The translations under genes and the position numbers were made by a program. Shown piece by piece: positions 1 through 8,771 of a stretch of DNA of 64,000 nucleotides. Source of the DNA: Hyphomicrobiales bacterium. GTDB lineage: Bacteria; Pseudomonadota; Alphaproteobacteria; Rhizobiales; Xanthobacteraceae. The stretch spans positions 1-64,000 of the forward strand of contig JADJPN010000003.1 of assembly GCA_016713235.1 (NCBI GenBank), written 5' to 3'. The notes under the pieces are model-generated. The model searched no databases. It saw only the letters and a list, made by a program, of their open reading frames with translations, and was not told where the DNA came from. Each line of letters starts with the position of its first letter. Position 1 is the first letter of the stretch.

Positions 1-2
1 CA

Positions 3-1244
3 GGCGAAGATCAGCCCGACGACGCCAACAAGCTCGATACAGGGTTGCGGATAGTCACAAAGCTTTCCCTGTCGCAGCAGCAAGCGGAAGCGTTCTCAAA
101 CTTGCTCGCAAAAGCGTTGCGAAGGTCACGCCCAACGTGGCGATGCGCTATCTCGCACTTCTTTTTGATTGTCGAAGGCGACAAGGCGATCAAAGGTATG
201 GAGCAGTGGATCGCACGGCCAAAAGCCGGAGCGCGCGAGCGCGCTGAAATGTTGTTCGCTTACTTTTTTGACAGGCACGATCCTGTCGCAGTCAGCGCTC
301 TCAAACGCCTCAGCGTGCCGGGTTTAGAAGCGTTGCTTCGTCTGGTTTATCGTTTCATTCGGCCAGAGGAAGATAATGTCCACGAGGCATCGAGCTATAC
401 GCCCGATGTTCGCGATCACGCCGAGAACGCTCGCAACGTTGTCTTGAACGCAGTTATTGAAAGACCTGGACCAGAAGCTTTCCACGCGTTGCAAATGATC
501 GCGAATGATCCTGAATACGCGAGCCGCAAACAACGGTTTCAGGAAATCGCGCGGGGCAAAGCGGAATCCGATTCAGAGTTTCCTGCGTGGACAGCACCGG
601 AGGTCGTCTCGTTTGAGAAGGAGCATACAGCACCTGTGAAAACGGGGGAGGACCTGCTTCGAGTTGTCATGTCCGTCCTCAGCGATATTCAAACGCATCT
701 CGACAAAGCGGACGTCAGCTCGCGTGCGCTACTTGAGCGCGCGAAAGACGAAGACGAAGTGAGGAATTTTATGGTCGAGCATATGAAATTCCATTCGCGG
801 AAGCGTTTTCACGCTTATCGTGAGTCAGAGGTGGCCGATAAGGATCGGCCTGACATTATCGTCGCGTCCACGTCCGCGCCCGTCGAGGTCGGCATGGAAG
901 TAAAGCACGGTGATAAGCCATGGACGCACAAGCAGTTGACCACCGCGCTCGACGTTCAGTTGGCAGAAGACTACTTGAAGCCTACCACGCGGAGGCAGGG
1001 CGTTTTCGTCGTCACGAAACATAGCCCGCGAAGGTGGCGCGACGCTGACACCAAGGTCATGCATACATTCGAGTCCATCATCGAATGGCTGCAAGGCCGA
1101 GCCCTAACCTTGAAGAAGAACAGCACAGGTGCGATTTCGGTTCGGTGCTTTGGTCTAGACGCCACGGATAAGAAGCCGTCGAACTCCAAGAAGCCGCAGA
1201 GCAAACCAAAGAAGCCAAAGAAAAAGCCGAAAAAGCGAAAATAA
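3..1244 (+). CDS. C-terminal part of a large protein with a PD-(D/E)XK nuclease-like domain (5' end outside window)
   Basis: The reading frame is open to the window edge, so the internal TTG at 45 is unlikely to be the true start and the gene is probably 5'-truncated here. The visible 414 codons are a helical, repeat-like part (about residues 1-190) followed by a domain with RPDIIV and, about 20 residues on, MEVKH. That spacing of D and E-x-K fits a PD-(D/E)XK nuclease core. The tail is very lysine-rich (PKKPKKKPKKRK). From memory, similar C-terminal segments (a block like FEKEHTAP, then RPDI..EVK) occur in large bacterial NTPases linked to phage defence; this is inference. Nothing about the N-terminal domain can be seen. 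Confidence 0.6.
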   Translation, partial: GEDQPDDANKLDTGLRIVTKLSLSQQQAEAFSNLLAKALRRSRPTWRCAISHFFLIVEGDKAIKGMEQWIARPKAGARERAEMLFAYFFDRHDPVAVSALKRLSVPGLEALLRLVYRFIRPEEDNVHEASSYTPDVRDHAENARNVVLNAVIERPGPEAFHALQMIANDPEYASRKQRFQEIARGKAESDSEFPAWTAPEVVSFEKEHTAPVKTGEDLLRVVMSVLSDIQTHLDKADVSSRALLERAKDEDEVRNFMVEHMKFHSRKRFHAYRESEVADKDRPDIIVASTSAPVEVGMEVKHGDKPWTHKQLTTALDVQLAEDYLKPTTRRQGVFVVTKHSPRRWRDADTKVMHTFESIIEWLQGRALTLKKNSTGAISVRCFGLDATDKKPSNSKKPQSKPKKPKKKPKKRK

Positions 1245-1513
1245 TGAGTGCGGTGATCTCGAAAGAGGTCGTCAGGGATGCATCGAGGCGATGATTTAAA
1301 ATGGCCAGTTACGACTTTCATCTTCCCCAAGCCAAGTGGACTAAAAATCATGATGCAAAACAATGCGAGTACTGTAGTCAAGCACCGGCGTATTCACTTA
1401 GTTAAGTTGCGCGAAAATGTAACATGTACCGTGCTGTCGTGATTTACTTGCAGCGTAATATCCTGCGACTTCCGACGGCAACACACGGTTTCGGACAAGT
1501 TCAGGAGGCAGCG

Positions 1514-2263
1514 ATGGCTTCAGAGGCAAGCGGCAAGTGGGCCATCGAACTTGGCGACTCGAGTTTGACCTCAATGAGCTCGAGAAGATTTTTAAAGGGG
1601 ATGACGTAAAGGTTATTCGGATCACTGGAGGTCTCAGCGGTAGCATTGGTGGCTGACGAGCTGGACACCCTTGTCGACGAAAGCCACGTTTTCACGTCTG
1701 CCGAGAGGCTGCTCGATCTCATAAACGGAATTCAGTTCGTCGCAGATCGATCCAGAGAGCCGGCATCAGTTAAAGCGATCAGACATCGTAAGCCAGATGG
1801 GACGTGGTCTGGTCGTTCGATACGCGTGCATCTTGAGGGTGGAAAAATTAAAATCAGGGGTGGGTCCATTGGATTCACAATAACAAAGAATGGTGTCGCG
1901 CAGCCGTCTCCGCTGGCAAAGCAGACAAAATGGTTAAAGTGGGCGTCGGCTGTTGACCGCGTCAGTGACGTTCTTAATTTTTTGAAGGGTTCGCCAACTT
2001 ATTTTGAGTTGTATCAGGCATTCGAGTTAATGCGTGATGATATCAATCAAGTCGTCGGCCAACAGAAGCAGCAAAGTATGGGTTGGCCATCAAAGGCAAA
2101 CTTGGACCACTTTACGAAAAGTGCGAACGTTCACAGACATTCGTCGATTAAATGGCCAACGGGTTACAATCTGGAAAATGCAATGCCTTTGACCGAGGCG
2201 AGTCAGTTTGTCGGCGAACTGGTTGAAAAAGTGGCTGGATTGGAAATTTTCCTAGAAGCCTAA
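1514..2263 (+). pseudogene. Frameshifted hypothetical protein with C-terminal RH-motif helical domain
   Basis: A good ribosome site (AGGAGG, 1503-1508) precedes ATG 1514. Frame 2 codes MASEASGKWAIELGDS, then coding character moves to frame 1 at about 1561 (EFDLNELEKIFKGDDVKVI) and returns to frame 2 at about 1630, running to the stop at 2263. One lost base and one gained base restore one protein of about 249 residues. The last 60 residues (SANVHRHS, then LTEASQFVGELVEKVAG) resemble the RH-containing helical C-terminus of a broad family of small bacterial proteins of unknown function. I do not recognise a specific function. The longest intact piece would start at TTG 1646. Confidence 0.5.
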
Positions 2264-2309
2264 GGCTATCGATTTCACCTGTTCGGTTTGTAATTGTGGA
2301 ATATGAAAG

Positions 2310-3111
2310 ATGGCAACGTTGTGCTCGACATTCCGGAAGGAGGCAGGGACGATCTGGAATCGTATGTTGAATGCCTCTCATCTTGGAATTTCGCTAAGCG
2401 AAGAAACAATAACCGAATGCGTTTTGTACAACATTGCATCCGCCCACCAGGGAAAAGGTCTTGTGATCGATCTTGCGTCGAAGCCGGCAGAGTTCAAGCA
2501 CGGCGGGGATTGGGAATGGTGGTTTGTGAAGGCCGGCATGGCGAAAGGCTTTCGAGTTCAGGCGAAACGACTTTTTCCGGATGGATCTTACAAAAGTCTC
2601 TTCAAGTCCGGCCCTGATCCGTACGAGCAACTTGATAAGCTTGTTAAGAGTTCAAGGCAGATAACGTCGAGCCTTTGTGCTGCTTCTACAATTTTCGCCC
2701 GCCGTGATTGCGCTGACTGGGAAAATAACTGCAGTCATACGTACAGGAGGCCAAGCTACTGGGGATGTTCACTCGCACTTCCCGAGGCCGTAAAGAAAGC
2801 CGGATCCGATAAACTGAAAAAACTCGGAGCGTGCATGTACCCATGGCATTACTTGGTTTGCGACGCGGACGGCCAAAAAAGTCTTTTTCAATCGACTGCT
2901 GATTTTATGAAGAGAGCCGCGAACAGGCCGGCAATATCACCGAAAGCCGTACCAGCACGAGTACAGCGGCTAATATGCTTGGGGTATGATCGCCGTCGGA
3001 GCAGTGAGGCGCCCTTACTTTGCCTACGCATATTGGCTGTCACATGAACATGGCGATGTTGATCTCGCCGGGATTGTAGTTTTCAACGACAGAAGGGCAG
3101 GCATGGATTAA
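2310..3111 (+). pseudogene. DUF6615-like protein, broken by several frameshifts
   Basis: ATG 2310 opens a protein whose blocks match what I recall of DUF6615: LGISLSEETITE near residue 26, GGDWEWWFV near 66, GFRVQAKRLF, YEQLDKL, and YWGCSLALPEAV with PWHYLVCD. Two breaks are visible. Near 2670-2690 the expected PLCCFYNF block lies in another frame while the following block is back in the first frame. Near 2980 the frame moves again, and the C-terminus (RRPYFAYAYWLS to VVFNDRRAGMD) is read from 2986 to the stop at 3109-3111. The rebuilt protein is about 265 residues. Family function is not established; such genes are often found in variable islands. Confidence 0.6.
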
Positions 3112-3217
3112 GGGTAGTAGCATCGGCGTCGCGCCGTACGCTTGCGATATACTGGCTAGTAGTTTGATTATTGGCATTGAAGAAAAAATCGCCCAGCCTG
3201 CATTTCGCTGCCGAAGT

Positions 3218-3627
3218 CACCTCGGGTATTGCTCGTAGTGCGTGATGTCCTTGTATTGTCCGGCTCTCTTGTTGAGTTTTCCGTTGGTTGCCAACAAATA
3301 AATAAGAAGCGTTTCTAAGTCCCGGATCGCCCGATCAGCTTTATGTTTTGCATTCTTCAACGCAAACTTCCTACTTACGGGCTTAAAGCCAAATCACGAA
3401 AGGTATCCCACTTACCACGCCATTTCTTGTTCCTTCTGTGCGCGTAGACGCGTTTGAAAATGCTCGCGCCTTCTCCCTTGCAGCTCAGGCCGACATAAAC
3501 TGCCTTTCCCCCCTTGAACAAGACATAGATGCCACACTGCTTTCGGAAGTCGACAGCCTTGGTGCGCTTGCTGGCCCGACCCCATGATCCGGCGTCATAC
3601 CGCCAGTCCCACCCAGTTCTTGATCAT
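3218..3627 (-). pseudogene. GIY-YIG nuclease, frameshifted remnant
   Basis: Translating the minus strand from ATG 3627 gives MIKNWVG, then after one surplus base WRYDAGSWGRASKRTKAVDF, CGIYVLFKGGKAVYVGLS, and IFKRVYAHRRNKKWRGKWDTF. A second shift near 3385-3395 leads to KPVSRKFALKNAKHKADRAI, then LETLLIYLLA and a stop at 3218-3220. CGIYV...AVYVGLS is the GIY-YIG signature, followed by the usual Arg in FKRVYAH. The final LETLLIYL helix carries the Glu that often binds metal in this fold. The rebuilt length is about 137 residues, normal for a single-domain GIY-YIG protein. Neither fragment is long enough to act alone. Confidence 0.6.
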
Positions 3628-3740
3628 CTGGTTTCCCGCACATCAAAACAGTTATTATGCCAAATTTCCTTAGCTTGGGCTGGCTACCGAACATTGAGCT
3701 CACCGATAGAATTTATCCAAGATAATTGAGTGGACATAAC

Positions 3741-4100
3741 ATGAAAGACATACTTCCCGACTTTCGCGGTGTTACCGACATTGATGAGATTCAAAGAATT
3801 TTTATTTCTGTCGGGCGCTCAATTTTGCTCGATCATCATTTGGAGCGCGGAAAGTACATATGGAAGATAAGGGCACTTGAGCTTTATTTGCACCATCCCA
3901 ACTGGCTTGATCCAACGACTCACGGTGTAAGGTTTCAAAGCAGTGAGCAGCTAAAGTCTGGCACTTGGTACGTTCATCGCGAAGGCAGACTGGCGCGCAA
4001 GCGCCTGGGCATCGATATTACTGCGGGTTGCACAAGCAGGACATTCATTGTGGACTGGCGGCGGTCGCTTCAACGAGGACAGGTCCGGGAGAGCGAGTAA
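3741..4100 (+). CDS. Hypothetical protein, possibly a 3-methyladenine-glycosylase-fold fragment
   Basis: ATG 3741 starts a 119-residue frame. The centre reads LELYLHHPNWLDPTTHG, then SGTWYVHREG, then GIDITAG. I recall this order (acidic ELYLxHP, then DPxxH, then a WYxHR block and G-D-T) from uncharacterised proteins related to the methylpurine DNA glycosylase fold; this is a weak resemblance. After GIDITAG the frame loses coding character. Frame 2 of the same strand carries a better tail (AGHSLWTGGGRFNED, then LLEAGLEFFNSEMELLTKEI) ending near 4209. The gene is therefore probably frameshifted or chimeric. It lies between the GIY-YIG remnant and an IS remnant, so it is likely non-functional. 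Confidence 0.35.
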   Translation: MKDILPDFRGVTDIDEIQRIFISVGRSILLDHHLERGKYIWKIRALELYLHHPNWLDPTTHGVRFQSSEQLKSGTWYVHREGRLARKRLGIDITAGCTSRTFIVDWRRSLQRGQVRESE

Positions 4101-4227
4101 AAACGATTCTGCGTGGCGATTGCTCGAAGCTGGATTGGAATTTTTCAACTCGGAGATGGAGCTGCTTACTAAGGAGATTCACCGTGCCGGCGTTCAGAAA
4201 AAACGCTGAGGAGTTGGTACGTAACAG

Positions 4228-5115
4228 TGACCGGCCCCACTGGGGTGGTCCGTTTTGAATGTTAGTTTAAGTTGCATTTTGTGCCATCGGTTTTGTTGCC
4301 CGGAGCAGACGATGGCCTCGTTTGCAAGTGGTCTGTATCCGAGCGATGAGTGCGGGCGGATCGTATTGTAGTGACGACTCCAGGCTTCGATCATGATCTG
4401 CGCTTCTTTCAGAGTGTAAAAGATTTCATGGGTGAGCAGTTCATCCACGCAGCTTACCGTTGAAGCTCTCGCAGTAGCCGTTTTCCCACGGACTCCCTGG
4501 CTCGATGTAGGCGGTCTTCGCGCCAACGGCGGTAATCCGCACGGAACAGTGCAACGGCCGTGCGGCAAACTCGGACCGTTGTACGAACGGATGTGTGCGA
4601 GGATACCCGCAAGACGAACAGCTCGCATAGCGCCTCGATCACATCAGTATTGCGCAGGCTTTCGCGCCACACGGATGACCAGGCTCTCACGGGTAGACTC
4701 GATCCCGATGGTACAAAGCACTCAGAATAACTTCCCGTCGGGGTGCGGTCGGCGACGAAGTCATAGGACTCAAACATGGATTGCTGGAATACTCCGGCAA
4801 GACGGATGCTTGATCCGTCGTTGAGCCATAGGCGACCGCGTTTAAGTTGTTTGCTGGGGACTTTCGGCCCCTCACGACGCCAGATCCGCTCGACGCTTCT
4901 TGTTTACCGTCCAGCCTGAACGACGAAGCGCGCCGTGACCCGGCGATATCCATAGCGGCCTACTGGCGGGCAAGCGCGATGATGTCGGCGGTCAATGCCG
5001 CTTCATCATCGGGGTCGTTAGGATCTTGCGCTGCAGGGTATGTTGTTGACCTGAAGCCCGGCACGCCCGTCTCTCAGGGATGAAGCTCGGCCGTCACAGA
5101 TCCACACAAGCGCGG
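4228..5115 (-). mobile_element. IS3-family insertion sequence remnant (orfB transposase, multiply frameshifted)
   Basis: The minus strand codes broken pieces of an IS3-type DDE transposase. In order they are IIALARQ near 4980, YGYRRVTAR-like text near 4950, RSTDVIEALCELFVLR near 4620, and a block near 4480 readable as ENGYCESFN across frames. The best piece is ELLTHEIFYTLKEAQ then HYNTIRPHSSLGYRP (4320-4440), the typical C-terminus with the last catalytic Glu region. At least four frame changes separate them. A possible terminal repeat starting TGACCGGCCCC lies at 4228, but I found no partner at the other end, so the element is truncated and immobile. No target duplication could be identified. 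Confidence 0.7.
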
Positions 5116-5161
5116 CGACGAGCGGGGCATAAGTTTCCTTTGCGGCCTCAGCAGAAATGAG

Positions 5162-5314
5162 CTAGTCGAGGAGCAATTCGGACGACCGCTCAAGCTGCAC
5201 GATCTGTCGGCTGATCGCGGACGGTGCGACGTTCAGGACCTCTGACGCGTGCCGGATCGATTTCAGGCGATAAACTTCGCGGAAGTAGCGGATCGAGGAA
5301 GACTCGATATTCAT
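5162..5314 (-). pseudogene. LysR-family regulator, N-terminal HTH only
   Basis: ATG 5314 gives a 50-residue frame, IESSSIRYFREVYRLKSIRH then ASEVLNVAPSAISRQIVQLE. This is the classic LysR winged-helix start, with the recognition helix SAISRQIVQLE. It stops at a TAG (5162) soon after the HTH, where a complete protein would continue for about 240 residues into a ligand-binding domain. The sequence beyond runs into the IS3 remnant. The gene is therefore beheaded and probably cannot sense a ligand. It diverges from the ABC importer operon and may once have regulated it. Confidence 0.65.
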
Positions 5315-5571
5315 GTTTGTTGCCCTCTCAGCAACAGCTTTGCAAAAGCAGTGCCGTGCTGGCAACTGTGAATGATCAGTCACCTTTAGCAAAGTGTCTC
5401 AACATTCTTATTGCACTGCAAAATCATTCTGCGAGGGCCTATCGAATCTGCATCCTTTGTATGCGCTGCGTCGTGTTGCGCTGAAGGCAACGGAGTGGAT
5501 GAAAGATTGATCTTGTTAGCAGCAATCTCGCTACGCAAGCTGGCACAACCAGGCAGGTAGAGGGTTCTCAC

Positions 5572-6855
5572 ATGATTCAGGTTCTGAAATCGATCGGCCG
5601 TTCTTTTTCATCAATGAAATGGCCGCTTACGGCGGTGGTGGCGGGCTCGCTTCTCGCATCGCCGGCAACCGCGCAGGAGACGATCAAGATCGGCGCGCTC
5701 TATCCGTTGTCTGGTGCCGTCGCGAAATCCGGTGAGGACACGCTAAACGCCATCAAGCTTGCTGTCGAAATCATTAATGGTCAGCATCCCGAACTGAACA
5801 TTCCCTTCGCCAAAACCACTGGGTTGCCGCGGCTGAAGAACGCGAAGATCGAATTGATCACCGCCGATCATCAGGCCAATCCTGAGATCGGCGCTGCCGA
5901 AGCGGAGCGCATGATCAGCCAGCGTAAGGTCGTTGCGTTGATCGGTACGTTCCTGAGCTCTGTAGCATCAACCGTCAGCACCGTCGCCGAGCGAAACGAA
6001 ATTCCGTTCATGACCGGCGACTCCGAAGCGACGCCGCTGACCGAGCGCGGTTACAAGTGGCTGTTCCGCACGACGCCGACCTCGCGCGATCAGGCGCGCG
6101 ACTTCTTCGTATTTCTGCGCGACCTCAATTCCAAGACCGATCAGAAAGTGAAGACGATCGCGGTTGTTCACGAGAACACGCTGTGGGGTCAGGAATTCGG
6201 TAAATCCATGGCAGGCCACTTCAAGGACTTTCCGGAATTCACGCTGGCCGTGAACATCGGCTACCAGCAGGGCACGACGGACGTCACCAGCGAAGTGCAG
6301 CGCTTGATCAGTGCGAAACCGGATGTGGTCGTTCATGCTTCCTACGACGCGGAGGCGATTCTCTTCGCCAAGACGTACAAGCAGTTCAACTTCACTCCCA
6401 AGGGCGTGCTCGCGATCGGTGCGGCGTTCAGCTCGAGCGCGTTCCGCAATGCGCTGAAGAGTGATGCGAATTATTTTCTTGTTCGCGAACATTGGGCACT
6501 CGATCTGGCGGATCGGAACCCACTGATCGGTGAAGTCGGCCAGCTCTATCAAAAGCGTTACAACAAGGCGATGGATGGTGCTCCGGCTCGCGCATTCCAG
6601 GCCATGATGGTGCTCGCGGATGCGATCAACCGCGCCGGTTCCACCAAGCCCGAAGCGATCCAGAAAGCGCTTAAGGAAACCGACATGGCGCCGTCGAGCC
6701 TGATCATGCCGTGGGAAGGTGTGAAGTTCGACGCCAAGGGACAGAACACCAAAACGCGGGGTATTTTCGTGCAGACCATCAACGAAGCGCCGGCGACGGT
6801 GTGGCCCTTCGATATGGCGCGCACGAAGATCGTGTGGCCCAAGCCCGCGCAGTAA
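5572..6855 (+). CDS. ABC transporter periplasmic substrate-binding protein, LivJ/LivK type
   Basis: A 427-residue exported protein of the Peripla_BP_6 family that captures a ligand in the periplasm and delivers it to the LivHM-type permease coded next. A signal peptide is clear (hydrophobic LTAVVAGSLLAS, cleavage after ATAQ about residue 34). The mature start ETIKIGALYPLSGAVAKSG is the family hallmark, followed by AEAERMISQRKVVALIGTF and SVASTVSTVAERNEIPF in the first lobe. Length is normal to slightly long for the family. It leads a five-gene importer operon closed by a DUF3830 gene. Substrate cannot be told from sequence; such systems take amino acids, amides, urea or aromatic acids. The next gene follows after 30 bp. 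Confidence 0.9.
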   Translation: MIQVLKSIGRSFSSMKWPLTAVVAGSLLASPATAQETIKIGALYPLSGAVAKSGEDTLNAIKLAVEIINGQHPELNIPFAKTTGLPRLKNAKIELITADHQANPEIGAAEAERMISQRKVVALIGTFLSSVASTVSTVAERNEIPFMTGDSEATPLTERGYKWLFRTTPTSRDQARDFFVFLRDLNSKTDQKVKTIAVVHENTLWGQEFGKSMAGHFKDFPEFTLAVNIGYQQGTTDVTSEVQRLISAKPDVVVHASYDAEAILFAKTYKQFNFTPKGVLAIGAAFSSSAFRNALKSDANYFLVREHWALDLADRNPLIGEVGQLYQKRYNKAMDGAPARAFQAMMVLADAINRAGSTKPEAIQKALKETDMAPSSLIMPWEGVKFDAKGQNTKTRGIFVQTINEAPATVWPFDMARTKIVWPKPAQ

Positions 6856-6885
6856 TATTCCGATCGAAGGCAGGTTTGAGGCAGC

Positions 6886-7752
6886 ATGACCGCTGAACTG
6901 TTACTGCAATTGCTCGTCAGCGGTCTCGGGATGGGGTTCATCTTCGCCCTGATCGCAATAGGTCTGGCTTTGATCTATGGCGTGATGAACGTCGTGAACT
7001 TCGCTCACGGCGAGTTCCTGATGATCAGCATGTACGCATCGGTATTTGCGTTCACGCTGGGCGGTCTGGATCCCGTCGTGACCCTGCCGTTCGTTGCTGT
7101 TGCGATGTTCGGTTTTGGCGTTGCCGTCTACTACCTATTGATGAAGCGGGTGCTGGGCGGCGCGATGCACTCGCAGATTTTCGCAACCTTCGGCCTGATG
7201 GTTTTCCTTCAGGCTGCCGCGCAGTTCACATTCGGCGCCGATTACTACTCGATCAACCACAGTTGGCTTGGCGGCACGGTCCGCATCGGCGGTGTCACCT
7301 TGCCGATGCCCCAGATCGTGGCGGCCGTAGGCGCGATCTTGTGTACGGCATGTCTTTATCTGCTTGTCTTCCGCACGCGGGTGGGGCGCTCGCTGCGCGC
7401 GGTATCGCAGGATCGTGTTGCTGCGCTCACGATGGGCATCGACGCGGATCGCATGAACGCTTTGGCGTGGGGGTTGGCAGCCGCATGTATCGGCGTTGCG
7501 GGCTCGTTGCTGTCCAACTTCTATTATGTGTTTCCACGCGTGGGCGCGGTGTTCGTGCTGGTCGCGTACGTCACGGTCGCGCTCGGCGGCTTCGGATCCA
7601 TCGGCGGTGCGCTGGCTGCCGGGGTCGCGATCGGTGTTTTGCAGGTCTTCTCGGGGTTCTTCATGACTTCGACGCTGAAGTTCGTCCCCGTATTCGCGCT
7701 GTATCTGCTGATCGTGTTGTTCCGGCCTACCGGTTTGCTGGGTAAGCAGTGA
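6886..7752 (+). CDS. livH: Branched-chain amino acid-type ABC permease LivH
   Basis: A 288-residue inner-membrane permease of the BPD_transp_2 family. The family start is visible: LGMGFIFALIAIGLALIYGVM then VVNFAHGEFLM (residues 14-46). Further hydrophobic segments run through the protein, and the conserved loop RTRVGRSLRAVSQD lies near 165-178; this loop contacts the ATPases. GGFGSIGGALAAGVAIGVL is near 238. It pairs with the LivM permease that follows; the stop overlaps the next start (TGATG). Confidence 0.9.
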   Translation: MTAELLLQLLVSGLGMGFIFALIAIGLALIYGVMNVVNFAHGEFLMISMYASVFAFTLGGLDPVVTLPFVAVAMFGFGVAVYYLLMKRVLGGAMHSQIFATFGLMVFLQAAAQFTFGADYYSINHSWLGGTVRIGGVTLPMPQIVAAVGAILCTACLYLLVFRTRVGRSLRAVSQDRVAALTMGIDADRMNALAWGLAAACIGVAGSLLSNFYYVFPRVGAVFVLVAYVTVALGGFGSIGGALAAGVAIGVLQVFSGFFMTSTLKFVPVFALYLLIVLFRPTGLLGKQ

Positions 7753-8771
7753 TGTCAGCCCCAAGTGTAAATAAGGGTCTGACCTTTGCCGGTTCGCCCA
7801 TAAAGCTCCGAAATATCGTGCTGTTCTTTGCGGGCGTCGGCATTCTTTATCTCATTCCGCAGTTTCTGGATGGAAAGCCATTCGAGCTACGGTTGCTGAC
7901 GGTGATCTTCCTCTATGCCGTCATGGGGCAATCCTGGAATATTCTGGGCGGTTATGCCGGCCAGATTTCCATTGGCCATGCCATGTTCTTCGGGCTTGGC
8001 GCCTACACCTCGACCATCGCCTTTCTGAATTTCGGTGTGAATCCCTGGATCGGCGGATTGCTCGCGGTCGCGGTGTCTGCGCTTGCGGGCGTGCTGATCG
8101 GCATCCCCTGTTTCCGGCTGCGCAGCCATTATTTTGTGATCGCAACACTTGTCGTTGCCGAATCGATCTTCCTGATTTTTTCGGAGTGGTCGTTCGTCGG
8201 CGCTGCGATAGGTCTCGAACTACCCATCCGCCCATCGGGCTGGGAGAACTTCCAGTTCCATCGCAACAAGATTCCGTACTACTACATCGCGCTGACCATG
8301 CTCGTGGTTGTAACGATCTTCGTGATCTGGATGGAGCGCTCGAAGATCGGGTTTGTTCTGAAAGGCATTCGTGACGACGAGGACGCGGTGCGAAGCCTTG
8401 GTTTTTCGCCGCTACGCTACAAGCTCATCGCGATGGCCTTCAGCGCCGGCATTCTCGGCTTTTGCGGTACCTTCTACGCGCAATATGTTCTGCTGATCGA
8501 GCCACCGACAGTTCTGTTCGCCTCGATCTCGGTCATCGTCGCCTTGATCCCGATCTTCGGCGGAATAGGAACGGTAGCAGGTCCGATTATCGGAAGCGTC
8601 ATTCTGCTTACGATCTCCGAGTACTCGCGCGTTCATTTCTCGGGCAGCGGCCGCAACGTCGATCTTCTGATTTATGGCGCGCTGATCATGGTATTCGCCG
8701 CCTATTGCCCGGGCGGGGTCATGAGCATGATTTCCTCGCTGCGCGCCCGCTTCAGGAAGGGCGCGGTATGA
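7752..8771 (+). CDS. livM: Branched-chain amino acid-type ABC permease LivM
   Basis: A 339-residue permease partner of LivH. ATG 7752 is chosen because it overlaps the livH stop (TGATG); GTG 7749 directly before is the alternative. Family marks are GQSWNILGGYAGQISIGHAM then FFGLGAYTS (about 58-85), the EAA-like cytoplasmic loop GFVLKGIRDDEDAVRSLGF near 200, and GGIGTVAGPIIGSVIL near 275. The following livG start overlaps its stop (ATGA), so translation is coupled. Confidence 0.9.
   Translation: MSAPSVNKGLTFAGSPIKLRNIVLFFAGVGILYLIPQFLDGKPFELRLLTVIFLYAVMGQSWNILGGYAGQISIGHAMFFGLGAYTSTIAFLNFGVNPWIGGLLAVAVSALAGVLIGIPCFRLRSHYFVIATLVVAESIFLIFSEWSFVGAAIGLELPIRPSGWENFQFHRNKIPYYYIALTMLVVVTIFVIWMERSKIGFVLKGIRDDEDAVRSLGFSPLRYKLIAMAFSAGILGFCGTFYAQYVLLIEPPTVLFASISVIVALIPIFGGIGTVAGPIIGSVILLTISEYSRVHFSGSGRNVDLLIYGALIMVFAAYCPGGVMSMISSLRARFRKGAV

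Noticed and set aside
1424..1609. Short plus-strand frame as an independent gene
   Set aside because: Only its 3' part from 1514 is coding, and it continues by frameshift into the downstream protein.
3965..4258. Overlapping 97-codon frame within the glycosylase-like fragment
   Set aside because: Its sequence has no recognisable motif and it overlaps two frames with better coding character.
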